From NCBI GenBank assembly GCA_032207245.1, contig CM063500.1, positions 72,516,019 through 72,580,018 on the forward strand: 64,000 nucleotides of DNA. Direction: 5' to 3'. The position numbers and the translations under genes are program-made. The DNA comes from Pardosa pseudoannulata. Taxonomy: Eukaryota > Arthropoda > Arachnida > Araneae > Lycosidae. Below, piece by piece: positions 15,501 through 30,500 of the stretch. The notes beneath the pieces were generated by a model. The model did not search any database and was not told where the DNA came from. It saw only the letters and a program-made list of their open reading frames with translations. How positions within the stretch are numbered: position 1 is the first letter of the stretch; every line of letters begins with the position of its first letter.

Positions 15501-18500
15501 TGTCTATTTTATAATTGACCGAAAGGTAACCGCATGAGGTCCCACCGCTTCATAAATTCGAGGACAGACGGACAGATAACTTATTATTGTATAGAGGGTT
15601 AAAAAATATTTCAAAAGCTCTCTGGATTTCTGTCTATTTTATAATTGACCGAAAGGTAACCGCATGAGGTCCCACCGCTTCATAAATTCGAGAACAGACG
15701 GACAGATAACTTATTATTGTATAGAGGGTTAAAAAATATTTCAAAAGCTCTCTGGATTTCTGTCTATTTTATAATTGACCGAAAGGTAACCGCATGAGGT
15801 CCCACCGCTTCATAAATTCGAGAACAGACGGACAGATAACTTATTATTGTATAGAGGGTTAAAAATATTTCAAAAGCTCTCTGGATTTCTGTCTATTTTA
15901 TAATTGACCGAAAGGTAACCGCATGAGGTCCCACCGCTTCATAAATTCGAGAACAGACGGACAGATAACTTATTATTGTATAGAGGGTTTAAAAAATATT
16001 TCAAAAGCTCTCTGGATTTCTGTCTATTTTATAATTGACCGAAAGGTAACCGCATGAGGTCCAACCGCTTCATAAATTCGAGGACAGACGGACAGATAAC
16101 TTATTATTGTATAGAGGGTTAAAAAATATTTCAAAAGCTCTCTGGATTTCTGTCTATTTTATAATTGACCGAAAGGTAACCGCATGAGGTCCCACCGCTT
16201 CATAAATTCGAGAACAGACGGACAGATAACTTATTATTGTATAGAGGGTTAAAAAATATTTCAAAAGCTCTCTGGATTTCTGTCTATTTTATAATTGACC
16301 GAAAGGTAACCGCATGAGGTCCCACCGCTTCATAAATTCGAGAACAGACGGACAGATAACTTATTATTGTATAGAGGGTTAAAAAATATTTCAAAAGCTC
16401 TCTGGATTTCTGTCTATTTTATAATTGACCGAAAGGTAACCGCATGAGGTCCCACCGCTTCATAAATTCGAGAACAGACGGACAGATAACTTATTATTGT
16501 ATAGAGGGTTAAAAAATATTTCAAAAGCTCTCTGGATTTCTGTCTATTTTATAATTGACCGAAAGGTAACCGCATGAGGTCCCACCGCTTCATAAATTCG
16601 AGAACAGACGGACAGATAACTTATTATTGTATAGAGGGTTAAAAAATATTTCAAAAGCTCTCTGGATTTCTGTCTATTTTATAATTGACCGAAAGGTAAC
16701 CGCATGAGGTCCCACCGCTTCATAAATTCGAGGACAGACGGACAGATAACTTATTATTGTATAGAGGGTTAAAAAATATACAAAAGCTCTCTGGATTTCT
16801 GTCTATTTTATAATTGACCGAAAGGTAACCGCATGAGGTCCCACCGCTTCATAAATTCGAGAACAGACGGACAGATAACTTTATTATTGTATAGGGTTAA
16901 AAAATATTCAAAAGCTCTCTGGATTTCTGTCTATTTTATAATTGACCGAAAGGTAACCGCATGAGGTCCCACCGCTTCATAAATTCGAGAACAGACGGAC
17001 AGATAACTTATTATTGTATAGAGGGTTAAAAAATATTTCAAAAGCTCTCTGGATTTCTGTCTATTTTATAATTGACCGAAAGGTAACCGCATGAGGTCCC
17101 ACCGCTTCATAAATTCGAGAACAGACGGACAGATAACTTATTATTGTATAGAGGGTTAAAAAATATTTCAAAAGCTCTCTGGATTTCTGTCTATTTTATA
17201 ATTGACCGAAAGGTAACCGCATGAGGTCCCACCGCTTCATAAATTCGAGAACAGACGGACAGATAACTTATTATTGTATAGAGGGTTAAAAAATATTTCA
17301 AAAGCTCTCTGGATTTCTGTCTATTTTATAATTGACCGAAAGGTAACCGCATGAGGTCCAACCGCTTCATAAATTCGAGAACAGACGGACAGATAACTTA
17401 TTATTGTATAGAGGGTTTAAAAAATATTTCAAAAGCTCTCTGGATTTCTGTCTATTTTATAATTGACCGAAAGGTAACCGCATGAGGTCCACCGCTTCAT
17501 AAATTCGAGAACAGACGGGACAGATAACTTATTATTGTATAGAGGGTTAAAAAATATTTCAAAAGCTCTCTGGATTTCTGTCTATTTTATAATTGACCGA
17601 AAGGTAACCGCATGAGGGTCCCACCGCTTCATAAATTCGAGAACAGACGGACAGATAACTTATTATTGTATAGAGGGTTAAAAAATATTTCAAAAGCTCT
17701 CTGGATTTCTGTCTATTTTATAATTGACCGAAAGGTAACCGCATGAGGTCCCACCGCTTCATAAATTCGAGAACAGACGGACAGATAACTTATTATTGTA
17801 TAGAGGGTTAAAAAATATTTCAAAAGCTCTCTGGATTTCTGTCTATTTTATAATTGACCGAAAGGTAACCGCATGAGGTCCCACCGCTTCATAAATTCGA
17901 GAACAGACGGACAGATAACTTATTATTGTATAGAGGGTTAAAAAATATTTCAAAAGCTCTCTGGATTTCTGTCTATTTTATAATTGACCGAAAGGTAACC
18001 GCATGAGGTCCCACCGCTTCATAAATTCGAGAACAGACGGACAGATAACTTATTATTGTATAGAGGGTTAAAAAATATTTCAAAAGCTCTCTGGATTTCT
18101 GTCTATTTTTATAATTGACCGAAAGGTAACCGCATGAGGTCCCACCGCTTCATAAATTCGAGAACAGACGGACAGATAACTTATTATTGTATAGAGGGTT
18201 AAAAATATTTCAAAAGCTCTCTGGATTTCTGTCTATTTTATAATTGACCGAAAGGTAACCGCATGAGGTCCCACCGCTTCATAAATTCGAGAACAGACGG
18301 ACAGATAACTTATTATTGTATAGAGGGTTAAAAATATTTCAAAAGCTCTCTGGATTTCTGTCTATTTTATAATTGACCGAAAGGTAACCGCATGAGGTCC
18401 CACCGCTTCATAAATTCGAGAACAGACGGACAGATAAACTTATTATTGTATAGAGGGTTAAAAAATATTTCAAAAGCTCTCTGGATTTTCTGTCTATTTT

Positions 18501-21500
18501 ATAATTGACCGAAAGGTAACCGCATGAGGTCCAACCGCTTCATAAATTCGAGAACAGACGGACAGATAACTTATTATTGTATAGAGGGTTAAAAAATATT
18601 TCAAAGCTCTCTGGATTTCTGTCTATTTTATAATTGACCGAAAGGTAACCGCATGAGGTCCCACCGCTTCATAAATTCGAGAACAGACGGACAGATAACT
18701 TATTATTGTATAGAGGGTTAAAAAATATTTCAAAAGCTCTCTGGATTTCTGTCTATTTTATAATTGACCGAAAGGTAACCGCATGAGGTCCCACCGCTTC
18801 ATAAATTCGAGAACAGACGGACAGATAACTTATTATTGTATAGAGGGTTAAAAAAATATTTCAAAAGCTCTCTGGATTTCTGTCTATTTTATAATTGACC
18901 GAAAGGTAACCGCATGAGGTCCCACCGCTTCATAAATTCGAGAACAGACGGACAGATAACTTATTATTGTATAGAGGGTTAAAAAATATTTCAAAAGCTC
19001 TCTGGATTTCTGTCTATTTTATAATTGACCGAAAGGTAACCGCATGAGGTCCCACCGCTTCATAAATTCGAGAACAGACGGACAGATAACTTATTATTGT
19101 ATAGAGGGTTAAAAAATATTTCAAAAGCTCTCTGGATTTCTGTCTATTTTATAATTGACCGAAAGGTAACCGCATGAGGTCCCACCGCTTCATAAATTCG
19201 AGAACAGACGGACAGATAACTTATTATTGTATAGAGGGTTAAAAAATATTTCAAAAGCTCTCTGGATTTCTGTCTATTTTATAATTGACCGAAAGGTAAC
19301 CGCATGAGGTACAACCGCTTCATAAATTCGAGAACAGACGGACAGATAACTTATTATTGTATAGAGGGTTAAAAATATTTCAAAAGCTCTCTGGATTTCT
19401 GTCTATTTTATAATTGACCGAAAGGTAACCGCATGAGGTCCCACCGCTTCATAAATTCGAGAACAGACGGACAGATAACTTATTATTGTATAGAGGGTTA
19501 AAAAATATTTCAAAAGCTCTCTCTGGATTTCTGTCTATTTTATAATTGACCGAAAGGTAACCGCATGAAGGTCCAACCGCTTCATAAATTCGAGAACAGA
19601 CGGACAGATAACTATATTATTGTATACAGGGTTAAAAAATATTTCAAAAGCTCTCTGGATTTCTGTCTATTTTATAATTGACCGAAAGGTAACCGCATAA
19701 GGTCCAACCGCTTCATAAATTCGAGAACAGACGGACAGATAACTATATTATTGTATAGAGGGTTAAAAAATATTTCAAAAGCTCTCTGGATTTCTGTCTA
19801 TTTTATAATTGACCGAAAGGTAACCGCATGAGGTCCCACCGCTTCATAAATTCGAGAACAGACGGACAGATAACTTATTATTGTATAGAGGGTTAAAAAA
19901 TATTTCAAAAGCTCTCTGGATTTCTGTCTATTTTATAATTGACCGAAAGGTAACCGCATGAGGTCCCACCGCTTCATAAATTCGAGGACAGACGGACAGA
20001 TAACTTTATTATTGTATAGGGTTAAAAAATATTTCAAAAGCTCTCTGGATTTCTGTCTATTTTATAATTGACCGAAAGGTAACCGCATGAGGTCCCACCG
20101 CTTCATAAATTCGAGAACAGACGGACAGATAACTTATTATTGTATAGAGGGTTAAAAATATTTCAAAAGCTCTCTGGATTTCTGTCTATTTTATAATTGA
20201 CAGGAAAGGTAACCGCATGAGGTCCCACCGCTTCATAAATTCGAGAACAGACGGACAATAACTTATTATTGTATAGAGGGTTAAAAAATATTTCAAAAGC
20301 TCTCTGGATTTCTGTCTATTTTATAATTGACCGAAAGGTAACCGCATGAGGTCCCACCGCTTCATAAATTCGAGAACAGACGGACAGATAACTTATTATT
20401 GTATAGAGGGTTAAAAAATATTTCAAAAGCTCTCTGGATTTCTGTCTATTTTATAATTGACCGAAAGGTAACCGCATGAGGTCCCACCGCTTCATAAATT
20501 CGAGAACAGACGGACAGATAACTTATTATTGTATAGAGGGTTAAAAAATATTTCAAAAGCTCTCTGGATTTCTGTCTATTTTATAATTGACCGAAAGGTA
20601 ACCGCATGAGGTCCCACCGCTTCATAAATTCGAGAACAGACGGACAGATAACTTATTATTGTATAGAGGGTTAAAAAATATTCAAAAGCTCTCTGGATTT
20701 CTGTCTATTTTATAATTGACCGAAAGGTAACCGCATGAGGTCCCACCGCTTCATAAATTCGAGACAGACGGACAGATAACTTATTATTGTATAGAGGGTT
20801 AAAAAATATTTCAAAAGCTCTCTGGATTTCTGTCTATTTTATATTGACCGAAGGTAACCGCATGAGGTCCCACCGCTTCATAAATTCGAGAACAGACGGA
20901 CAGATAACTTATTATTGTATAGAGGGTTAAAAAATATTTCAAAAGCTCTCTGGATTTCTGTCTATTTTATAATTGACCGAAAGGTAACCGCATGAGGTCC
21001 CACCGCTTCATAAATTCGAGAACAGACGGACAGATAACTTATTATTGTATAGAGGGTTAAAAAATATTTCAAAAGCTCTCTGGATTTCTGTCTATTTTAT
21101 AATTGACCGAAAGGTAACCGCATGAGGTCCCACCGCTTCATAAATTCGAGAACAGACGGACAGATAACTTATTATTGTATAGAGGGTTAAAAAATATTTC
21201 AAAAGCTCTCTGGATTTCTGTCTATTTTATAATTGACCGAAAGGTAACCGCATAAGGTCCACCACCGCTTCATAAATTCGAGAACAGACGGACAGATAAC
21301 TTATTATTGTATAGAGGGTTAAAAAATATTTCAAAAGCTCTCTGGATTTCTGTCTATTTTATAATTGACCGAAAGGTAACCGCATAAGGTCCCACCGCTT
21401 CATAAATTCGAGAACAGACGGACAGATAACTTATTATTGTATAGAGGGTTTAAAAAATATTTCAAAAGCTCTCTGGATTTCTGTCTATTTTATAATTGAC

Positions 21501-24500
21501 CGAAAGGTAACCGCATGAAGGTCCCACCGCTTCATAAATTCGAGAACAGACGGACAGATAACTTATTATTGTATAGAGGGTTAAAAAATATTTCAAAAGC
21601 TCTCTGGATTTCTGTCTATTTTATAATTGACCGAAAGGTAACCGCATGAGGTCCAACCGCTTCATAAATTCGAGAACAGACGGACAGATAACTTATTATT
21701 GTATAGAGGGTTAAAAAATATTTCAAAAGCTCTCTGGATTTCTGTCTATTTTATAATTGACCGAAAGGTAACCGCATGAGGTCCAACCGCTTCATAAATT
21801 CGAGAACAGACGGACAGATAACTTATTATTGTATAGAGGGTTAAAAAATATTTCAAAAAGCTCTCTGGATTTCTGTCTATTTTATAATTGACCGAAAGGT
21901 AACCGCATGAGGTCCCACCGCTTCATAAATTCGAGAACAGACGGACAGATAACTTATTATTGTATAGAGGGTTAAAAAATATTTCAAAAGCTCTCTGGAT
22001 TTCTGTCTATTTTATAATTGACCGAAAGGTAACCGCATGAGGTCCCACCGCTTCATAAATTCGAGAACAGACGGACAGATAACTTATTATTGTATAGAGG
22101 GTTAAAAAAATATTTCAAAAGCTCTCTGGATTTCTGTCTATTTTATAATTGACCGAAAGGTAACCGCATGAGGTCCCACGCTTCATAAATTCGAGAACAG
22201 ACGGACAGATAAACTTATTATTGTATAGAGGGTTAAAAAAATATTACAAAAGCTCTCTGGATTTCTGTCTATTTTATAATTGACCGAAAGGTAACCGCAT
22301 GAGGTCCCACCGCTTCATAAATTCGAGAACAGACGGACAGATAACTTATTATTGTATAGAGGGTTAAAAAATATTTCAAAAGCTCTCTGGATTTCTGTCT
22401 ATTTTATAATTGACCGAAAGGTAACCGCATGAGGTCCCACCGCTTCATAAATTCGAGAACAGACGGACAGATAACTTATTATTGTATAGAGGGTTAAAAA
22501 ATATTTCAAAAGCTCTCTGGATTTCTGTCTATTTTATAATTGACCGAAAGGTAAACCGCATGAGGTCCCACCGCTTCATAAATTCGAGAACAGACGGACA
22601 GATAACTTTATTATTGTATAGAGGGTTAAAAATATTTCAAAAGCTCTCTGGATTTCTGTCTATTTTATAATTGACCGAAAGGTAACCGCATGGTCCCACC
22701 GCTTCATAAATTCGAGAACAGACGGACAGATACTTATTATTGTATAGAGGGTTAAAAAATATTTCAAAAGCTCTCTGGATTTCTGTCTATTTTATAATTG
22801 ACCGAAAGGTAACCGCATGAGGTCCCACCGCTTCATAAATTCGAGAACAGACGGACAGATAATTTATTATTGTATAGAGGGTTTAAAAAATATTTCAAAA
22901 GCTCTCTGGATTTCTGTCTATTTTATAATTGACCGAAAGGTAACCGCATGAGGTCCCACCGCTTCATAAATTCGAGAACAGACGGACAGATAACTTATTA
23001 TTGTATAGAGGGTTAAAAAATATTTCAAAAGCTCTCTGGATTCTGTCTATTTTATAATTGACCGAAAGGTAACCGCATGAGGTCCACCGCTTCATAAATT
23101 CGAGAACAGACGGGACAGATAACTTATTTATTGTATAGAGGGTTAAAAAATATTTCAAAAGCTCTCTGGATTTCTGTCTATTTTATAATTGACCGAAAGG
23201 TAACCGCATGAGGTCCCACCGCTTCATAAATTCGAGAACAGACGGACAGATAACTTATTATTGTATAGAGGGTTAAAAAATATTTCAAAAGCTCTCTGGA
23301 TTTCTGTCTATTTTTATAATTGACCGAAAGGTAACCGCATGAGGTCCCACCGCTTCATAAATTCGAGGACAGACGGACAGATAACTTATTATTGTATAGA
23401 GGGTTAAAAAATATTTCAAAAGCTCTCTGGATTTCTGTCTATTTTATAATTGACCGAAAGGTAACCGCATGAGGTCCCACCGCTTCATAAATTCGAGAAC
23501 AGACGGACAGATAACTTATTATTGTATAGAGGGTTAAAAAAATATTTCAAAAGCTCTCTGGATTTCTGTCTATTTTATAATTGACCGAAAGGTAACCGCA
23601 TGAAGGTCCCACCGCTTCATAAATTCGAGGACAGACGGACAGATAACTTATTATTGTATAGAGGGTTAAAAAATATTTCAAAAGCTCTCTGGATTTCTGT
23701 CTATTTTATAATTGACCGAAAGGTAACCGCATGAGGTCCCACCGCTTCATAAATTCGAGAACAGACGGACAGATAACTTATTATTGTATAGAGGGTTAAA
23801 AAATATTTCAAAAGCTCTCTGGATTTCTGTCTATTTTATAATTGACCGAAAGGTAACCGCATGAGGTCCCACCGCTTCATAAATTCGAGAACAGACGGAC
23901 AGATAACTTATTATTGTATAGAGGGTTAAAAAAATATTTCAAAAGCTCTCTGGATTTCTGTCTATTTTATAATTGACCGAAAGGTAACCGCATGAGGTCC
24001 CACCGCTTCATAAATTCGAGAACAGACGGACAGATAACTTATTATTGTATAGAGGGTTAAAAAATATTCAAAAGCTCTCTGGATTTCTGTCTATTTTATA
24101 ATTGACCGAAAGGTAACCGCATGAGGTCCCACCGCTGCATAAATTCGAGAACAGACGGACAGATAACTTATTATTGTATAGAGGGTTAAAAAATATTTCA
24201 AAAGCTCTCTGGATTTCTGTCTATTTTATAATTGACCGAAAGGTAACCGCATGAGGTCCCACCGCTTCATAAATTCGAGAACAGACGGACAGATAACTTA
24301 TTATTGTATAGAGGGTTAAAAAATATTTCAAAAGCTCTCTGGATTTCTGTCTATTTTATAATTGACCGAAAGGTAACCGCATGAGGTCCACCGCTTCATA
24401 AATTCGAGAACAGACGGACAGATAACTTATTATTGTATAGAGGGTTAAAAAATATTTCAAAAGCTCTCTGGATTTCTGTCTATTTTATAATTGACCGAAA

Positions 24501-27500
24501 GGTACCGCATGAGGTCCCACCGCTTCATAAATTCGAGAACAGACGGACAGATAACTTATTATTGTATAGAGGGTTAAAAAATATTTCAAAAGCTCTCTGG
24601 ATTTCTGTCTATTTTATAATTGACCGAAAGGTAACCGCATGAGGTCCCACCGCTTCATAAATTCGAGAACAGACGGACAGATAACTTATTATTGTATAGA
24701 GGGTTAAAAAATATTTCAAAAGCTCTCTGGATTTCTGTCTATTTTATAATTGACCGAAAGGTAACCGCATGAGGTCCCACCGCTTCATAAATTCGAGAAC
24801 AGACGGACAGATAACTTATTATTGTATAGAGGGTTAAAAAATATTTCAAAAGCTCTCTGGATTTCTGTCTATTTTATAATTGACCGAAAGGTAACCGCAT
24901 GAGGTCCCACCGCTTCATAAATTCGAGAACAGACGGACAGATAACTTATTATTGTATAGAGGGTTAAAAAATATTTCAAAAGCTCTCTGGATTTCTGTCT
25001 ATTTTATAATTGACCGAAAGGTAACCGCATGAGGTCCCACCGCTTCATAAATTCGAGAACAGACGGGACAGATAACTTATTATTGTATAGAGGGTTAAAA
25101 AATATTTCAAAAGCTCTCTGGATTTCTGTCTATTTTATAATTGACCGAAAGGTAACCGCATGAGGTCCCACCGCTTCATAGATTCGAGAACAGACGGACA
25201 GATAACTTATTATTGTATAGAGGGTTAAAAAATATTTCAAAAGCTCTCTGGATTTCTGTCTATTTTATAATTGACCGAAAGGTAACCGCATGAGGTCCCA
25301 CCGCTTCATAGATTCGAGAACAGACGGACAGATAACTTATTATTGTATAGAGGGTTAAAAAATATTTCAAAAGCTCTCTGGATTTCTGTCTATTTTATAA
25401 TTGACCGAAAGGTAACCGCATAAGGTCCCACCGCTTCATAAATTCGAGAACAGACGGACAGATAACTTATTATTGTATAGAGGGTTAAAAATATTTCAAA
25501 AGCTCTCTGGATTTCTGTCTATTTTATAATTGACCGAAAGGTAACCGCATAAGGTCCCACCGCTTCATAAATTCGAGAACAGACGGACAGATAATTATTA
25601 TTGTATAGAGGGTTAAAAATATTTCAAAAGCTCTCTGGATTTCTGTCTATTTTATAATTGACCGAAAGGTAACCGCATAAGGTCCCACCGCTTCATAAAT
25701 TCGAGAACAGACGGACAGATAACTTATTATTGTATAGAGGGTTAAAAAATATTTCAAAAGCTCTCTGGATTTCTGTCTATTTTATAATTGACCGAAAGGT
25801 AACCGCATGAGGTCCCACCGCTTCATAAATTCGAGAACAGACGGACAGATAACTTATTATTGTATAGAGGGTTTAAAAAATATTTCAAAAGCTCTCTGGA
25901 TTTCTGTCTATTTTATAATTGACCGAAAGGTAACCGCATGAGGTCCAACCGCTTCATAAATTCGAGAACAGACGGACAGATAACTTATTATTGTATAGAG
26001 GGTTAAAAAATATTACAAAAGCTCTCTGGATTTCTGTCTATTTTATAATTGACCGAAAGGTAACCGCATGAGGTCCAACCGCTTCATAAATTCGAGAACA
26101 GACGGACAGATAACTTATTATTGTATAGAGGGTTAAAAAAATATTTCAAAAGCTCTCTGGATTTCTGTCTATTTTATAATTGACCGAAAGGTAACCGCAT
26201 GAGGTCCCACCGCTTCATAAATTCGAGAACAGACGGACAGATAACTTATTATTGTATAGAGGGTTAAAAAATATTTCAAAAGCTCTCTGGATTTCTGTCT
26301 ATTTTATAATTGACCGAAAGGTAACCGCATGAGGTCCCACCGCTTCATAAATTCGAGAACAGACGGACAGATAACTTATTATTGTATAGAGGGTTAAAAA
26401 ATATTTCAAAAGCTCTCTGGATTTCTGTCTATTTTATAATTGACCGAAAGGTAACCGCATGAGGTCCCACCGCTTCATAAATTCGAGAACAGACGGACAG
26501 ATAACTTATTATTGTATAGAGGGTTAAAAAATATTTCAAAAGCTCTCTGGATTTCTGTCTATTTTATAATTGACCGAAAGGTAACCGCATGAGGTCCAAC
26601 CGCTTCATAAATTCGAGAACAGACGGGCTGATAACTTATTATTGTATAGAGGGGTTTAAAAAATATTTCAAAAAGCTCTCTGGATTTCTGTCTATTTTAT
26701 AATTGACCGAAAGGTAACCGCATGAGGTCCCACCGCTTCATAAATTCGAGAACAGACGGACAGATAACTTATTATTGTATAGAGGGTTAAAAAATATTTC
26801 AAAAGCTCTCTGGATTTCTGTCTATTTTATAATTGACCGAAAGGTAACCGCATGAGGTCCCACCGCTTCATAAATTCGAGGACAGACGGACAGATAACTT
26901 ATTATTGTATAGAGGGTTAAAAAATATTTCAAAAGCTCTCTGGATTTCTGTCTATTTTATAATTGACCGAAAGGTAACCGCATGAGGTCCCACCGCTTCA
27001 TAAATTCGAGAACAGACGGACAGATAACTTATTATTGTATAGAGGGTTTAAAAAATATTACAAAAGCTCTCTGGATTTCTGTCTATTTTATAATTGACGG
27101 AAAGGTAACCGCATGAGGTCCCACCGCTTCATAAATTCGAGAACAGACGGACAGATAACTTATTATTGTATAGAGGGTTAAAAAAATATTACAAAAGCTC
27201 TCTGGATTTCTGTCTATTTTATAATTGACCGAAAGGTAACCGCATGAGGTCCCACCGCTTCATAAATTCGAGAACAGACGGACAGATAACTTATTATTGT
27301 ATAGAGGGTTAAAAAATATTTCAAAAGCTCTCTGGATTTCTGTCTATTTTATAATTGACCGAAAGGTAACCGCATGAGGTCCCACCGCTTCATAAATTCG
27401 AGAACAGACGGACAGATAACTTATTATTGTATAGAGGGTTAAAAAATATTTCAAAAGCTCTCTGGATTTCTGTCTATTTTATAATTGACCGAAAGGTAAC

Positions 27501-30500
27501 CGCATGAGGTCCCACCGCTTCATAAATTCGAGAACAGACGGACAGATAACTTATTATTGTATAGAGGGTTAAAAAATATTTCAAAAGCTCTCTGGATTTC
27601 TGTCTATTTTATAATTGACCGAAAGGTAACCGCATGAGGTCCCACCGCTTCATAAATTCGAGGACAGACGGACAGATAACTTATTATTGTATAGAGGGTT
27701 AAAAAATATTTCAAAAGCTCTCTGGATTTCTGTCTATTTTATAATTGACCGAAAGGTAACCGCATGAGGTCCAACCGCTTCATAAATTCGAGAACAGACG
27801 GACAGATAACTTATTATTGTATAGAGGGTTAAAAAAATATTTCAAAAGCTCTCTGGATTTCTGTCTATTTTATAATTGACCGAAAGGTAACCGCATGAAG
27901 GTCCCACCGCTTCATAAATTCGAGAACAGACTGACAGATAACTTATTATTGTATAGAGGGTTAAAAAAATATTTCAAAAGCTCTCTGGATTTCTGTCTAT
28001 TTTATAATTGACCGAAAGGTAACCGCATGAGGTCCCACCGCTTCATAAATTCGAGGACAGACGGACAGATAACTTATTATAGAGGGTTAAAAAATATTTC
28101 AAAAGCTCTCTGGATTTCTGTCTATTTTATAATTGACCGAAAGGTAACCGCATGAAGGTCCCACCGCTTCATAAATTCGAGAACAGACGGACAGATAATT
28201 ATTATTGTATAGAGGGTTAAAAAATATTTCAAAAGCTCTCTGGATTTCTGTCTATTTTATAATTGACCGAAAGGTAACCGCATGAGGTCCCACCGCTTCA
28301 TAAATTCGAGAACAGACGGACAGATAACTTATTATTGTATAGAGGGTTAAAAAATATTTCAAAAGCTCTCTGGATTTCTGTCTATTTTATAATTGACCGA
28401 AAGGTAACCGCATGAGGTCCAACCGCTTCATAAATTCGAGAACAGACGGACAGATAACTATATTATTGTTATAGAGGTTAAAAAATATTTCAAAAGCTCT
28501 CTGGATTTCTGTCTATTTTATAATTGACCGAAAGGTAACCGCATGAGGTCCCACCGCTTCATAAATTCGAGAACAGACGGACAGATAACTTATTATTGTA
28601 TAGAGGGTTAAAAAATATTTCAAAAGCTCTCTGGATTTCTGTCTATTTTATAATTGACCGAAAGGTAACCGCATGAGGTCCCACCGCTTCATAAATTCGA
28701 GAACAGACGGACAGATAACTTATTATTGTATAGAGGGTTAAAAAATATTTCAAAAGCTCTCTGGATTTCTGTCTATTTTATAATTGACCGAAAGGTAACC
28801 GCATGAGGTCCCACCGCTTCATAAATTCGAGAACAGACGGACAGATAACTTATTATTGTATAGAGGGTTAAAAAATATTTCAAAAGCTCTCTGGATTTCT
28901 GTCTATTTTATATTGACCGAAAGGTAACCGCATGAGGTCCCACCGCTTCATAAATTCGAGAACAGACGGACAGATAACTTATTATTGTATAGAGGGTTAA
29001 AAAATATTTCAAAAGCTCTCTGGATTTCTGTCTATTTTATAATTGACCGAAAGGTAACCGCATGAGGTCCAACCGCTTCATAAATTCGAGAACAGACGGA
29101 CAGAAAACTTATTATTGTATAGAGGGTTAAAAAATATTACAAAAGCTCTCTGGATTTCTGTCTATTTTATAATTGACCGAAAGGTAACCGCATGAGGTCC
29201 CACCGCTTCATAAATTCGAGAACAGACGGACAGATAACTTATTATTGTATAGAGGGTTAAAAAATATTTCAAAAGCTCTCTGGATTTCTGTCTATTTTAT
29301 AATTGACCGAAAGGTAACCGCATGAGGTCCCACCGCTTCATAAATTCGAGAACAGACGGACAGATAACTTATTATTGTATAGAGGTTAAAAAATATTTCA
29401 AAAGCTCTCTGGATTTCTGTCTATTTTATAATTGACCGAAAGGTAACCGCATGAGGTCCCGCTTCATAAATTCGAGAACAGACGGACAGATAACTTATTA
29501 TTGTATAGAGGGTTAAAAAATATTTCAAAAGCTCTCTGGATTTCTGTCTATTTTATAATTGACCGAAAGGTAACCGCATGAGGTCCCACCGCTTCATAAA
29601 TTCGAGAACAGACGGACAGATAACTTATTATTGTATAGAGGGTTAAAAAATATTTCAAAAGCTCTCTGGATTTCTGTCTATTTTATAATTGACCGAAAGG
29701 TAACCGCATGAGGTCCCACCGTTTCATAAATTCGAGAACAGACGGACAGATAACTTATTATTGTATAGAGGGTTAAAAAATATTTCAAAAGCTCTCTGGA
29801 TTTCTGTCTATTTTATAATTGACCGAAAGGTAACCGCATGAGGTCCCACCGCTTCATAAATTCGAGGACAGACTGACAGATAACTTATTATTGTATAGAG
29901 GGTTAAAAATATTCAAAAGCTCTCTGGATTTCTGTCTATTTTATAATTGACCGAAAGGTAACCGCATGAGGTCCCACCGCTTCATAAATTCGAGAACAGA
30001 CGGACAGATAACTTATTATTGTATAGAGGGTTAAAAAATATTTCAAAAGCTCTCTGGATTTCTGTCTATTTTATAATTGACCGAAAGGTAACCGCATGAG
30101 GTCCCACCGCTTCATAAATTCGAGAACAGACGGACAGATAACTTATTATTGTATAGAGGGTTAAAAAATATTTCAAAAGCTCTCTGGATTTCTGTCTATT
30201 TTATAATTGACCGAAAGGTAACCGCATGAGGTCCCACCGCTTCATAAATTCGAGAACAGACGGACAGATAACTTATTATTGTATAGAGGGTTAAAAAATA
30301 TTTCAAAAGCTCTCTGGATTTCTGTCTATTTTATAATTGACCGAAAGGTAACCGCATGAGGTCCAACCGCTTCATAAATTCGAGAACAGACGGACAGATA
30401 ACTTATTATTGTATAGAGGGTTAAAAAATATTTCAAAAGCTCTCTGGATTTCTGTCTATTTTATAATTGACCGAAAGGTAACCGCATGAGGTCCCACCGC

